From contig DHQL01000022.1 in NCBI GenBank assembly GCA_002408085.1, positions 1 through 40,681 on the forward strand: DNA of 40,681 nucleotides, read 5' to 3'. Below are positions 7,544-17,976 of this stretch, in pieces. The stretch comes from Spirochaeta sp. UBA5339. Its GTDB lineage: Bacteria; Spirochaetota; Spirochaetia; DSM-2461. Position 1 is the first letter of the stretch; every line of letters begins with the position of its first letter. Made by a program: the position numbers and the translations under genes. The notes below the pieces were generated by a model. The model was not told where the DNA came from. It worked only from the letters and a program-made list of their open reading frames with translations, and ran no database searches.

Positions 7544-9399
7544 ACCTTATCAGATGGCTCCTCTTCGGTCTTGAAGTACTCGATTGACTTCTCAATGGAC
7601 AGAGCCGAATCTCCAACATTCTCAGACAGAGAGAGAACCTCATTGAAGTTGTCTGTAATACCTGAAATCCTGCTCTGGATGGCATTGATGTTTTCAGTGA
7701 CAACACCGCTGGCTGTTTCCAGCTGATCGATAAGCTCCTTCTGATGGCTGCTGGCACCCGAAATCCGGGTGGAGCTGTCATTGATAATCTGGGAAATGCC
7801 GGTTAGTGAGTTCATGGCTGCAAGAATCTGAGTCCCTCCGGACTTGAGCTCATACATGGTGTCGGTTATTTCAAGAAGAGAGGAGCTGAAGAGTCCGATT
7901 TCAGAACTGATCGTATTGAAGGTCTCGCAGGAGGCCTCACTTGATCGGGATGCATTGGAAATGTTCTGGATAACCTCGTCAATGCTGGCTGTAATCATCC
8001 GGGAGTTTTCCGAAGCCGCCTCGGCAAGTTTGCGAATCTCATCGGAGACAACGGAGAATCCCTTACCGGCCTCTCCGGCATGGGCCGCTTCGATGGCGGC
8101 ATTCATGGCCAGGAGGTTGGTCTGATCGGCGATTCCCTTGATTATGTCTGCTATCCCGGAAATCACATCGATATTCGCAGTAATACTGGCAATGCTCCGG
8201 TTGTTCTCTTCCATCTTCTCTTCACCTGATTTCACCATTTGATCAAGCTCACTGACAACAGTGCTTTTCTGGGAAGTAATGGCAGATACGTTTTCAATGG
8301 AAGAGATCATCTGGGTTACCGAGGCAGTGGACTCTTCCACCATGGCCCTCTGCTCTATTACCTGATTGTTCATTTCCTGTACCGAAGTGCTGAGGCTGGA
8401 CATGGATTCAGTTGATCTTGAAACTGTGTCATTCAGCGACTTCATCTGACCGGTGATCTCTCGGGACTGGGTCTCCATGGTCTCGGTACTCTCTCCGGCA
8501 CTGCGAACCTGATTGTCCAGACTTCTCTGAACTGTGATATTGTTGCTGGAAACAGATTTCAGCTGATTTACTGAATCCAGCAGGGTAGTGCGGAAATGGT
8601 TCATAAGTCCGCTCAGTTCGGATATCTCATCTTTTCCGTCTTCAGAAAACCGGATATGGAGCTTCCCGTCTTTGAGGTAATTGATGTTCTCTCCAAGGCG
8701 CTGAAGACGTCTGGACAGCCCCATGGTCTGTCTGATGCTTATTAATGTAAAAATCAGTATGAATATCAGCACGGTCACTATGGTAATAATCTGTATTCTG
8801 TCATTAAGACGGGCAACCTCCTGATCGATTACGGTAATTTCATCCTTAATCATGGCATTGTATTCATCAATGGAGTCGCCTATCCGGGATACAAGGCTGA
8901 TTGTGTTCATCACATTGAAGCGAAGAAAGCTGCCTTCCGTTGTGTCACCCTCAATAACAGCCATTTCATAGATACTGATCAGGTTTTTCTGTTTCAGATT
9001 TCTAATCTGTTGGTTGTCGAGAAGTTCCATAACAGCTGTATCTATAACACCATAGTTGCGGCGTCTGATCATTTTCAGCAGGTCTATTGATGTCATCGAA
9101 TTTTTTGCGGTATCAGAGAATTCCGGCAGGTATTTGAAATCTGCCATCTCGGCCATCAGATCATCATTTATCTCTTTCTGCTGCTGAAAGAGGGAGTATG
9201 TGGACTCCAGATCCCTCGTAACAAGACGTTCCAGCAGAAGCAGTTCAGTGGTCAGACTGTCATGTACCTCAAGCAGTGTATCCTGTTCTTCACCAATTCT
9301 CGTAATATAACCGATAAAGCTGGAGTAGGTGGCAATAAGAATAATCAGACTCAGGCTTTGAAGCAGAGTCATAATGTGAATTTTGTGCTTAATTTTCAT
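7540..9399 (-). CDS. Methyl-accepting chemotaxis protein
   Basis: 619 residues: TM1 (about 11-30), a mostly helical periplasmic ligand domain (about 31-202, four-helix-bundle type by appearance), TM2 (203-222), HAMP (about 225-280) and a long coiled-coil signalling domain. The conserved hairpin tip is readable as ADQTNLLAMNAAIEAAHAGE. No C-terminal CheR-tethering pentapeptide is present; the protein ends EEEPSDKV. It should pass a ligand signal to CheA/CheW; the ligand is unknown. It lies tail-to-tail with cheD, an unusually tight arrangement for a receptor and a receptor-modifying enzyme. Confidence 0.93.
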   Translation of the reverse strand: MKIKHKIHIMTLLQSLSLIILIATYSSFIGYITRIGEEQDTLLEVHDSLTTELLLLERLVTRDLESTYSLFQQQKEINDDLMAEMADFKYLPEFSDTAKNSMTSIDLLKMIRRRNYGVIDTAVMELLDNQQIRNLKQKNLISIYEMAVIEGDTTEGSFLRFNVMNTISLVSRIGDSIDEYNAMIKDEITVIDQEVARLNDRIQIITIVTVLIFILIFTLISIRQTMGLSRRLQRLGENINYLKDGKLHIRFSEDGKDEISELSGLMNHFRTTLLDSVNQLKSVSSNNITVQRSLDNQVRSAGESTETMETQSREITGQMKSLNDTVSRSTESMSSLSTSVQEMNNQVIEQRAMVEESTASVTQMISSIENVSAITSQKSTVVSELDQMVKSGEEKMEENNRSIASITANIDVISGIADIIKGIADQTNLLAMNAAIEAAHAGEAGKGFSVVSDEIRKLAEAASENSRMITASIDEVIQNISNASRSSEASCETFNTISSEIGLFSSSLLEITDTMYELKSGGTQILAAMNSLTGISQIINDSSTRISGASSHQKELIDQLETASGVVTENINAIQSRISGITDNFNEVLSLSENVGDSALSIEKSIEYFKTEEEPSDKV

Positions 9400-9628
9400 A
9401 CAATGTCCCGTCTTTTGTAATTAATGTAGTAAAGATTATCAGATAATTGGGAAAGTGAACAGAAATTCTTTTTGAAGGTATTTCTTAAATAATACGAAAA
9501 AGGTAATATATCGATGCTTACGGCTGACTGCAGATGCTCTGGTATGCCGGAATGGACTTATTCCTGCGGTGATCCCTTTACTGCTCTGAAGTGAGCACCC
9601 TTATTTCAAAATGTATCCGGAGGCCTTG

Positions 9629-9832
9629 ATGGCAAAAAGAATCAGGGTAGAGGTCCTGAAATCCCGTTTGTTTTCCGACCGGTTTGATCCTTATAAACTT
9701 AAAAATATGATCGATGACTTGAGTGAAGAGGGCTGGGAATATGTCAACTGTCAGAAGATTGTCCCCAAACCTTATTCAATCTCATTTCGAAAAAAAATCT
9801 GGGCAATATTCGAAAGCGACTTCCACGAATGA
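9629..9832 (+). CDS. DUF4177-like small protein
   Basis: 67 residues from the ATG at 9629, chosen because GGAGG lies 5 bases upstream; an in-frame ATG at 9611 has no such site. The pattern of a basic N-terminus, a helix (DPYKLKNMIDDLSEEG), then GWEYVNCQKI and a C-terminal strand fits the DUF4177 family, whose function is unknown. It appears monocistronic and is followed by a long imperfect hairpin. Confidence 0.6.
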   Translation: MAKRIRVEVLKSRLFSDRFDPYKLKNMIDDLSEEGWEYVNCQKIVPKPYSISFRKKIWAIFESDFHE

Positions 9833-9842
9833 AACTCACATT

Positions 9843-9910
9843 TTATCAGTTTTTAGCAGTGAAGAACCTGCATTCTATGGGCATATAAAGTGAAGGTTCT
9901 GCACTGATAA
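9843..9910 (+). terminator. Long imperfect hairpin downstream of the DUF4177-like gene
   Basis: TTATCAGT (9843-9850) pairs with ACTGATAA (9903-9910) and AGAACC (9863-9868) with GGTTCT (9895-9900), leaving an asymmetric bulge. It is followed by TTTAAAAAAG. It is probably a 3' end structure of the small gene. Confidence 0.4.
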
Positions 9911-9926
9911 TTTAAAAAAGTTTTCC

Positions 9927-9955
9927 GCCCCTCTTCTCCTCCCTGTGAGAGGGGC
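9927..9955 (-). terminator. Intrinsic terminator of the amidohydrolase gene
   Basis: Perfect 8-bp stem GCCCCTCT/AGAGGGGC. On the minus strand it is followed by GGAAAACTTTTTT, just downstream of the amidohydrolase stop. Confidence 0.65.
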
Positions 9956-9981
9956 AATTTAAGTTCCCGAATATAAGATTT

Positions 9982-11574
9982 TCAGATCTTTCTTCTACTG
10001 ACCATTCCTTTAAGAAGAGAAGTAATCCAGTGTCTATTCTGTTTTCTGTACTCCTTTCCCTGAAGAATCAGTTTCTCAACAGAAATATCCTTCAATTCTG
10101 ATACGGGAGTTTTATAGGGGTTCTTTTCAAGGATGACCATATCGGCAATTTTCCCCTCTTCCAGTGATCCCCTTTCCTGTTCATCAAAGCTTGCCCGGCA
10201 GCCCTCCCAGGTAGCTGTCCTGAGTGCTTCCTGTACAGTCAGGGCCTGATCCCTGACTGGATGATTGCAGGCGCTGTGAATCCAGTGCATAGGGGCCGGA
10301 TCCGTACAGGGGGCATCGGAGCCTGCGGATATCCGTATGCCTCGGTCCACAAAGCTTCTCAAGGGGTTAAGTTTTGCCTCTCTTTCTCCCAGGATGCCGC
10401 GCAGGTACTCAGCCGGTTCCTGGGGCCAGTCGATAAATGAGGTCTGAAGAGGTATCTGGATAGAGTAACGGCTGCAGATGTCCAGGCCCTCTTCGGTGGG
10501 GAGGCAGGCGTGGATAATCCCATGGCGGTGATCCTCCCTGGGAAAGTCATCCAGAGCGGATTTCAGAGCCCGGGTGGCCTGATTGAAGGCGGCATCTCCA
10601 ATGGCGTGGAGTTCAATCTGAAGACCTTCCCGGTTGGCCTTTTTGCAGAACTCTGTGACCTCTTCATCACTATAGTAGAGGACTCCGCAGCTGCTGCTGT
10701 TTTGATATGGGGATGTAAGGGCGGCATCGACAGAGCCGAAACAGCCGTCAAGAGCCGTGATAAAACAGCCGCCAATCCGGGGGAGCTTCCTTCTGTGTAC
10801 CTTTCCTGTATCCATGGTCTGAAAAAAGAGGCGCATCTGAAAGCCGCTCCGGGCGGAATGACCTATAAAACGCTCCATATCCACATCCAGGTCCCGGGGA
10901 AAGCCGACACCGCTGACGGTATGGATCATTCCGATTCCCCTTTCGGCCATATAGTCTATTGCCCTCTGCATGGATCGGACAAGTTCACTAACAGGAATGC
11001 TGCCGGAAATATAGTCCGAGACGGCAAAGAAGGCTTCCTGGTTCATCTCCCCTGACTCCGGGTTGTAGCCCCTCAACTTTTTTATCCCCTCAGGAAGCTT
11101 TTTCAGGAGGGCTGTGTTGACAATACAGGCATGGCCGTCGTATTTGACCACCATAATACCTCTTTCCTGTGAGACTTCGTCCAGTTCCTCCCGGTTGAGG
11201 AGCCTCTTCTCTTCCACCGAATGGGGGGAGGCACCGAAGGCAATGATGTTTTGCTTTCCCGATCCGCTGGTGCCGCCGTCCGGTTCTACTCCTCCCGAGA
11301 TAATTTCCGTCAGCCTCTGCTGGATCTCCCGGTTGCTCCTGGCATCCATAACATTTACCCCGGAGTTGAATAGGGCCATGCTTGCAAAATGAAGATGGGT
11401 ATCCACAAAGGAGGGGCAGAGGGCTCTTGATCCGAGATCAACAGTTTCGGCCTCTCTGTACTGATCGGGGAGCCTGTCTCCCGCAAAAAGGATTTTTCCT
11501 TTGTCTTCCACAAGCCAGGAGCAGACCCTGCTCTCCTCATTACATGTCAGAATGTCGCCATGGTAAACCTTCAT
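9982..11574 (-). CDS. YtcJ-like metal-dependent amidohydrolase
   Basis: About 530 residues of the amidohydrolase superfamily, close to YtcJ/imidazolonepropionase-like enzymes of about 530 residues. Metal-site motifs are visible: HLH near residues 60-62 (SFVDTHLHFAS), a later IELHAIGDAA histidine, and the C-terminal aspartate in ISAGSDAPCTDP. It probably hydrolyses a C-N bond of an unknown amide or cyclic substrate. The ATG at 11574 is preferred because AAGGGG lies about 9 bases upstream; a TTG at 11583 is also in frame. It is divergent from a MATE exporter. Confidence 0.85.
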   Translation of the reverse strand: MKVYHGDILTCNEESRVCSWLVEDKGKILFAGDRLPDQYREAETVDLGSRALCPSFVDTHLHFASMALFNSGVNVMDARSNREIQQRLTEIISGGVEPDGGTSGSGKQNIIAFGASPHSVEEKRLLNREELDEVSQERGIMVVKYDGHACIVNTALLKKLPEGIKKLRGYNPESGEMNQEAFFAVSDYISGSIPVSELVRSMQRAIDYMAERGIGMIHTVSGVGFPRDLDVDMERFIGHSARSGFQMRLFFQTMDTGKVHRRKLPRIGGCFITALDGCFGSVDAALTSPYQNSSSCGVLYYSDEEVTEFCKKANREGLQIELHAIGDAAFNQATRALKSALDDFPREDHRHGIIHACLPTEEGLDICSRYSIQIPLQTSFIDWPQEPAEYLRGILGEREAKLNPLRSFVDRGIRISAGSDAPCTDPAPMHWIHSACNHPVRDQALTVQEALRTATWEGCRASFDEQERGSLEEGKIADMVILEKNPYKTPVSELKDISVEKLILQGKEYRKQNRHWITSLLKGMVSRRKI

Positions 11575-11699
11575 ATCACTCAACCCCTTGTTCTGCTTAT
11601 CTTTTTATTACTATATCTGATAGGGATTCTATCATCAATCAACATTGGTTTTATTCCATCTCTGTAGCCCGGACTCCTGCATTTTGGTAATATGTCGGA

Positions 11700-13055
11700 A
11701 TGAACAGAAAAGCTTCCCTTATCGAGGGTGACTATAAACAGCAGATTTTAAAAATGTCCGCCGGCATGATTGTCGGTATGCTGGGCATGACCATCTTCAA
11801 TATGGTTGATGCCATGTATGTGGGACGCCTGGGTGAGGAGGAGCTGGCAGCCCTCTCCTTTACATTCCCCGTGGTTATGATTGTCCAGAGCATTGCCCTT
11901 GGACTGGGGGTGGGAATGTCGGCTCAGCTCTCCCGGACTCTTGGTGAGCAGAAGTTTCACAAGGCTGCCCGGGTAACCACCGACGGTATTATTCTGAGCA
12001 TATTTATTGTAGTGCTGGTCGGCCTGTTCGGGATGCTGACCATCACACCCCTCTTTACCCTTCTCGGGGCAACCGGCCGTGTCCTTGAATATGTGGAAGA
12101 CTATATGAGCGTCTGGTATATCAGCTCCATGATGGTTGTGGTTCCCATGGTCGGCAACAACGCCATCCGGGCTACGGGGGACACGAAGACTCCCAGCCTG
12201 GTAATGCTGATCTCTGCGGGAACCAATCTGATTCTGGACCCCGTTTTTATCTTCGGTTTCGGCCCGGTTCCCGCCATGGGTGTCCGGGGTGCGGCGATCG
12301 CCACCGCCATTGCCAGGTCCATCGGGTTTATATCGGCCCTGATCATACTGGGAAAAAGAGAGAAGCTTCTTACTGCCGAAAAGCCCGCCCTGACCGAAGT
12401 GATTGATTCCTGGAAAGGGATTCTGCAGGTGGCTGTTCCCACAGCCCTGGTAAGGATGATCTCTCCCTTTGCCGTCGGCATTATTACGGGACTTCTGGCC
12501 CGCATCAGTACAGCGGCGGTAGCCGGTTTCGGTGCCGGAGCCAAGGCAGAAGGACTGGCCATGGCCTTTACCTTTGCTGTCGGTTCTGCAGTAGGTCCCT
12601 TTATCGGACAGAACAGCGGTGCCGGAAAACATGAGAGGGTTCTCAAGGGGTCTCACTATGCAAACAAGCTGGCTTTTCTGTCGGGAACCGGGGTCTTTCT
12701 TGTTCTTCTTGTGCTGGCGGGGCCTTTCTCCAGGCTCTTTTCTCCTGTAGAAGAGGTTCAGAACTATATGGCCCTCTATTTGCGGCTGGCAGGATTTGGC
12801 TATGGGATGCAGGGACTTTTTCTGAACAGTAATACCATCCTGAATGTCCTTAAAAAACCCATCCATGCGGCAGCCATCTCCCTTACCCAGATGTTTGTAC
12901 TCTATATTCCTCTGGCCTTTTTGGGGGCTCGGCTTTTCGGGGTTCCGGGAGTGTTCTGTGCTCAGGCCCTCTCCTATATCCTTATCGGTCTGGCTGCCAA
13001 CAGACTGCTCCATCATCTGCTTATCAGTCCGGGAAGGGAGAAGACGCCGGCTTAA
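11700..13055 (+). CDS. MATE family multidrug/toxin efflux transporter (copy 1)
   Basis: 451 residues with about 12 hydrophobic segments and internal two-fold symmetry, as expected for MATE transporters. Typical motifs are MVDAMYVGRLGEEELAALSF near the N-terminus, NNAIRATGDTKTP and the mid-protein GPFIGQNSGAG. It should export organic cations or metabolites driven by Na+ or H+. It begins 116 bp from the divergent amidohydrolase start, so the pair may share a control region. A second member of the family lies at 36739-38109. Confidence 0.92.
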   Translation: MNRKASLIEGDYKQQILKMSAGMIVGMLGMTIFNMVDAMYVGRLGEEELAALSFTFPVVMIVQSIALGLGVGMSAQLSRTLGEQKFHKAARVTTDGIILSIFIVVLVGLFGMLTITPLFTLLGATGRVLEYVEDYMSVWYISSMMVVVPMVGNNAIRATGDTKTPSLVMLISAGTNLILDPVFIFGFGPVPAMGVRGAAIATAIARSIGFISALIILGKREKLLTAEKPALTEVIDSWKGILQVAVPTALVRMISPFAVGIITGLLARISTAAVAGFGAGAKAEGLAMAFTFAVGSAVGPFIGQNSGAGKHERVLKGSHYANKLAFLSGTGVFLVLLVLAGPFSRLFSPVEEVQNYMALYLRLAGFGYGMQGLFLNSNTILNVLKKPIHAAAISLTQMFVLYIPLAFLGARLFGVPGVFCAQALSYILIGLAANRLLHHLLISPGREKTPA

Positions 13056-13170
13056 TGGAACGTAAATAGAATTAATAATGTATATCAGTTTTCTTATATC
13101 ATTTGTGAGAAAAGATTTAATTGATCTATTGCCCTAATTGGAATAGAATGGACTAAAACATAAACCGGGT

Positions 13171-16100
13171 ATGCAGATGCTCAATAAACGGATTCTTCTT
13201 ACTTGTCTGTTATCTCTTAATTTCGTTTATCTCTTCTCCCTTGAACCGGATTTTACTGCCGAAGAGAGGGCGTGGATCAGAGAGAATCCGGTGGTTCGTA
13301 TACAGGCTCATGAGTACTGGGCCCCCTTCTGTTTCCTGGATAACGGCGTATTTTCGGGATTCCATATGGATATTCTGGATGAAATTGCCCGTATCTCAGG
13401 ACTTTCTTTTCTGCCCGTTCCCTCGGAATCTCCGGGAGAGGCCCGGAAACAGCTGCTTAACTCTGAGATTGATCTTCTTGTTTATGCCGTATCCAGCGAA
13501 GGGAGTGAACCGTGGCTTGATTTTTCGGATACCCTCTTTCATATGCAGTCCGGACTCTATACAAGAAAGGGAAATCCCTTTGTGTCCACCCTGGAGGATC
13601 TGAAGGGAAAGAGGGTGGCTGGAATTGAAGATGTCTACTATGAGGGCGTCATCGGGAGTGTTCCCGATCTACGGTATCAGAGTTATCGGAATCCCAATGA
13701 CTGCCTTCAGGCCCTTTCCCAGGACAGGGTTGATTATGTCTTTATGAATGCAAATCTCTTTGATTACTACACAAACCGTCTGGGAATTGAAAACCTGAAA
13801 ACCGGCGGCTCCTTTATTATCGAAGACCTCTCATCAAACCCTGCTGCCTATGCCGCACTGAAGGAAAACTCCATAATTACAGGCATTATGAACAAGAGTC
13901 TGGCCGTATTTGACAGGGATAAAATGGGGCAGATTGAGAACCGATGGCTGGGATATTCCAACCTGAGCCGTCTGGATCTGGATGAGGAGGATCGGGCAGT
14001 TCTTGAGAAATACCCCGAGTGGCTGGCATCCTCCTACCGGTATTTCAGCCCCTTCAGTATGGACATCGACGGAGAGAGTGTCGGGTTTACCCATGATCTT
14101 CTCAGACTGATTGCAGGACGCCTCGGGGTTACTGTCCGCTTCACGGAGCCGGAGCTGGTTCAGCCCCTGAAAGAGCAAATAAACAGAGGGGAAATTGATA
14201 TTCTGACTGCAGTCCATATGGACCGGGAATATCTCGGCAGTCCTCATTACAGCATCCCCTATATACGTATGCCTCTTGTATTTCTGACCCATAAAAGACA
14301 CAGGCAGCTCTCCCTGGACGCCCTTCTGCAGATGAGGATTGGAATGCTCCGGGGAGCACCCTTCTTTCAGCAGATTCAGGAAGTGACTCCTGAAGGGGAT
14401 ATTGAGTTCTATGACGGCAGAGTGGAGCTGGTCGGGGCGCTCAGGGAGAGGGAATGTGATCTTATTGTGCTCAATATGGCCAGCTACGATTTCTATCGGA
14501 GTGATCCCGATTTCCGGGATATCCGTGTAGCCGACAGCAATATGGAGTGGGGTGTTTACAATGAGCCTGCTTTCCTTCTGAAGGAGGAGTGGGGGGAGCT
14601 GCTCCCTGTCTTTAACAAGGCACTGCTTTCCATCAGCCGCGAAGAGATGGAAGCCCTCAGGATGAAGTGGAACCTCAACTCTTCGGCTTACACTCCGAAA
14701 AGAAGCGGTCCTGTCTCGTCCGGGAACACCTTGAGGGGTATCTTTTCCGGCCCCGATGACTACAGGGAGAAGATAACTCCCAGGATAGGTTACTCTGTGG
14801 GTTATCCCTATATGAACCGGGATCCTGGGGCTCCCGGTATACTGGGTGAAATTTTAAGAGATCTCTCGGGTTATATGGATACGGAATACGAACTGTCCGG
14901 TTTCAAAACCAGGAAGGCGGGAGAGGATGAGCTGAAGAACGGCGGTATTGATCTGTTTCTTTCCCCTGTGGATGGCGGCTCTTCTCTGGAAGCCACAATT
15001 CCAATGCTGGAGGTACCCTATCATATTGTTCAAAGAGACTTATCACATTCCTTCAGTGATATGAACTCCCTGGAGGGCAGAAAGGTGGGAATATACGGCT
15101 GTCCGGATTTTTCAGAGCGTATTATGTCCAGTAACCGCAATATCAGTTTCATGCACTCTGATGACGCCTGGGACGCCCTCTCTCTTCTGGCAAGGGGAGA
15201 TTGCGATGCTGTAATCGGCGACCTTTTAACCATGCAGACCCTTATCCGAATGGATGAGTTCAGGAGTCTTGAGCTCTCATCTCCTGTGCCCTGGACCCTG
15301 AGATTTGCCCTGCATGTAGCGGATGAGACAGATATTGCTCTTGATGAACTGAACAGGATCATTGCCTTCCAGAAAAACTCCTTCTCCTACCGTCTGAGGG
15401 ATGAAGTCAGAAGGGCCTCAAGAAATGAGATTGAAGTGGACGGATCAGTACAGGAATACAGAAAACACTATCTGATTGCTTTTATCTGCTATCTCCTCGG
15501 TATCTCTCTGCTTATCGGAGGTCTTGTCCGGGCACGGAAGAAAAGCAGAACCTGGGCAAATATTCACGGCAGAACAGAATCTCTTCTGAAGGCAAGTCTG
15601 GCTTTCAGTTTTATTCTGATTGTTTTTTTCTCACTCTTCTCCTTTTATTTGACCCGGGTTACCAGGGAGAGAATTCTGCAGCAGAATATTCCCCTTATGG
15701 CATCTGCCCACAACACCATGGAACAGGATATTGAAGAGTGGATGGACCGCAGGATGATCTTTTTTCAGGATCTGCTGGAAGAGGCCGGACTCTTTGCAGG
15801 GGATGGTCCGGATACATTGACAGCACTGGATTCAGAAACCTATGAGTTTGTAGATCCCGATGGAATCATCAGCAGGTCCTTCCATGAAATCAGACAGGGC
15901 CGGGAGCATGAGTTCTTCTACGACCGGGACTACATTGATGCCATCAGCCTCGGCAAAAACCGCCTTTTTATGCCTGTACATTCAGAGTATTCATCCAGGA
16001 TTCATCAGTCGATGACCTTTCTTATACCCCTGTATGATTCCTCTGGAAAGATTAGTTCCTATTTTATGGCCTACGAGGATCCTTCAGAGATATTTCCGCA

Positions 16101-17976
16101 GCTGATTCACAACACGGGATATTCCAGTGAAAGTTATCTGGTCAATACGGAAGGCTATTTCCTCAGTGAGCCTCCGGGGACTCCCTTCTTTTATCATAAG
16201 GGAATACTGGAGACCGGTTCCACACCTCAGCTATCCCTGCCCTTAAGGGATTACGGTTTATGGGACGGCAGCCCCGAGGAGCTCCCCCTTACCTATGCTG
16301 CATGGAACCTGATGCAGCGGCAGTCGGGGATGAGCCGTGAGAGTTACAGCAACTACGCTTCGGTGCCTGTTATCGGTATGTGGACCTGGAACCCCATGTA
16401 TCAGTTCGGCATTGTTACGGAGATGGATTACGACTATGCGGTCTCCGCCTTTGACCAGAGCAAACCCTATCTCTATATTCTAATCTTCTCATCCCTGATG
16501 GTTCTGATTCTGTCGGTTGTTCTTAATGAATCCCTCGGCCGCTATGTCAGCAAGACTCTTCTCGGTGTCAATGAGGACCTGGAAAACCGCGTTCAGGGCA
16601 GAGTCAGCCTGATTAAGGGAATGCTTCAGTCCCTTCCAGTGGGGGTCGGTCTGATCACTAAGGACGGAAGGATCGATATGCATAACCCGGTTCTTGCCGA
16701 TATTCTCAAGGAGAGTATTAATGATCCGGAAAGGAAGTTTGTAAATACCGAGGGCCGGGTCCTGAGGCCTGAGGAGCATCCAAGACTGAAGGTTCTGGAG
16801 CACAAGAAAAGCATCAGGAATGAAGTTCTGGGTGTGAAGGAAGATGACGGAAGTATCCGCTGGCTGAATATGAACCTGAATCCAGTCTATATGGACAACA
16901 CCGATTATGTAGTCTTTTCGGTGCAGGACAGTACCGAAGAGATAGAGTATGAGATGCATTTGAAGAGGGCTAAGGAGGCCGCCGAGGACGCGGTCCGGAT
17001 TAAGAGTGCGTTTCTGGCAACCATGAGTCATGAGATCCGTACTCCCATGAACTCCATTCTTGCCCTGGCTGAGATTATGTCCCAGAACAGTCCGGGAGAC
17101 GAGATGATTCCCTATCTGGAGAGTATGAAGTCATCCACAATGAATCTGATGAATCTTCTCAATGATGTCCTGGACTACTCTAAAATGGAGGCGGGCAGGG
17201 TCTCCCTGAACAACAGTGAATTCTCCTTTCTTAAACTGAAGGATTCTGTTAATCTTCTGTTTCGGGAGAAGGCAAGGAACTGCAATATAAGGCTGGATTT
17301 CTTTGTTTACCGGGAGATTCGAGGGTGCTTTTCCGGTGATTTCCAGAGGATCACCCAGATCCTTGTCAATCTTATAGACAACTCCCTCAAATTCACTTCC
17401 CGGGGATTTGTGGAGGTCAGGTTACGCGGCTCTGACAGGACGGGTTATACGGTGCTTCTGGAAGTAGCCGACAGCGGTATCGGGATCAGTGAAGAGGATC
17501 AGAAAAAGCTCTTTTCCGCCTTTGTTCAGCTGGACAGCAGTATTTCAAGGAAATACGAGGGGTCGGGACTGGGTCTGAGCATTGTCCGGGAGCTGGTTGA
17601 ACTTATGGAGGGAGAGATTCTTCTGGAAAGTCGTCCGGGGAAGGGGAGTCTATTCAGGATCTATCTGCCCCTGGAAAAAGTCTCTGATGCCGACAGCTCT
17701 TCAGATGCCGGGGCGGAAGAAGAGGTCCGGCCGAGGACTCCGGTCCTGAAACCCGGGAAGATCAGGTATAAGCCGACTCCAGGTGAAGCGGAGCAGCTGA
17801 CCGAATTCAAAGAGGCCCTGAGAAACTACAGCAGTGATTCGGTTGAACTGTTTAACAGTATCTCCCCTCTTGTTTCGAGAATCTGTCCTGCTGTGATGCA
17901 TGAGCTGGAACAGGCCATGGAACGCTATGATTTTACCGCTGCTCTAGAGCTGCTTGAAGAGGATAACAATGTCTAA
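13171..17976 (+). CDS. Giant sensor histidine kinase with three tandem SBP_bac_3 domains
   Basis: 1601 residues. After a signal peptide (about 1-23) come three periplasmic amino-acid-binding-type domains (about 40-265, 280-500, 530-765), a TM segment (about 768-788), a second TM (about 810-830), a Cache-like extracytoplasmic region (about 835-1090), another TM (about 1103-1123), PAS (about 1150-1250), HisKA with H1287 (MSHEIRTPMNS), HATPase (about 1395-1510) and a helical tail. BvgS-type kinases usually carry one or two such ligand domains, so three plus a Cache region is unusual. No receiver or HPt domain is fused. The following REC-kinase gene overlaps it by 8 bases and is the likely phosphotransfer partner. 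Ligands are unknown. Confidence 0.88.
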   Translation: MQMLNKRILLTCLLSLNFVYLFSLEPDFTAEERAWIRENPVVRIQAHEYWAPFCFLDNGVFSGFHMDILDEIARISGLSFLPVPSESPGEARKQLLNSEIDLLVYAVSSEGSEPWLDFSDTLFHMQSGLYTRKGNPFVSTLEDLKGKRVAGIEDVYYEGVIGSVPDLRYQSYRNPNDCLQALSQDRVDYVFMNANLFDYYTNRLGIENLKTGGSFIIEDLSSNPAAYAALKENSIITGIMNKSLAVFDRDKMGQIENRWLGYSNLSRLDLDEEDRAVLEKYPEWLASSYRYFSPFSMDIDGESVGFTHDLLRLIAGRLGVTVRFTEPELVQPLKEQINRGEIDILTAVHMDREYLGSPHYSIPYIRMPLVFLTHKRHRQLSLDALLQMRIGMLRGAPFFQQIQEVTPEGDIEFYDGRVELVGALRERECDLIVLNMASYDFYRSDPDFRDIRVADSNMEWGVYNEPAFLLKEEWGELLPVFNKALLSISREEMEALRMKWNLNSSAYTPKRSGPVSSGNTLRGIFSGPDDYREKITPRIGYSVGYPYMNRDPGAPGILGEILRDLSGYMDTEYELSGFKTRKAGEDELKNGGIDLFLSPVDGGSSLEATIPMLEVPYHIVQRDLSHSFSDMNSLEGRKVGIYGCPDFSERIMSSNRNISFMHSDDAWDALSLLARGDCDAVIGDLLTMQTLIRMDEFRSLELSSPVPWTLRFALHVADETDIALDELNRIIAFQKNSFSYRLRDEVRRASRNEIEVDGSVQEYRKHYLIAFICYLLGISLLIGGLVRARKKSRTWANIHGRTESLLKASLAFSFILIVFFSLFSFYLTRVTRERILQQNIPLMASAHNTMEQDIEEWMDRRMIFFQDLLEEAGLFAGDGPDTLTALDSETYEFVDPDGIISRSFHEIRQGREHEFFYDRDYIDAISLGKNRLFMPVHSEYSSRIHQSMTFLIPLYDSSGKISSYFMAYEDPSEIFPQLIHNTGYSSESYLVNTEGYFLSEPPGTPFFYHKGILETGSTPQLSLPLRDYGLWDGSPEELPLTYAAWNLMQRQSGMSRESYSNYASVPVIGMWTWNPMYQFGIVTEMDYDYAVSAFDQSKPYLYILIFSSLMVLILSVVLNESLGRYVSKTLLGVNEDLENRVQGRVSLIKGMLQSLPVGVGLITKDGRIDMHNPVLADILKESINDPERKFVNTEGRVLRPEEHPRLKVLEHKKSIRNEVLGVKEDDGSIRWLNMNLNPVYMDNTDYVVFSVQDSTEEIEYEMHLKRAKEAAEDAVRIKSAFLATMSHEIRTPMNSILALAEIMSQNSPGDEMIPYLESMKSSTMNLMNLLNDVLDYSKMEAGRVSLNNSEFSFLKLKDSVNLLFREKARNCNIRLDFFVYREIRGCFSGDFQRITQILVNLIDNSLKFTSRGFVEVRLRGSDRTGYTVLLEVADSGIGISEEDQKKLFSAFVQLDSSISRKYEGSGLGLSIVRELVELMEGEILLESRPGKGSLFRIYLPLEKVSDADSSSDAGAEEEVRPRTPVLKPGKIRYKPTPGEAEQLTEFKEALRNYSSDSVELFNSISPLVSRICPAVMHELEQAMERYDFTAALELLEEDNNV

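Noticed and set aside
11748..13016. 422-codon open frame on the minus strand across the first MATE gene
   Set aside because: The translation is low-complexity (H, Q, G, D-rich) with no fold; it mirrors the codon bias of the MATE gene on the other strand.
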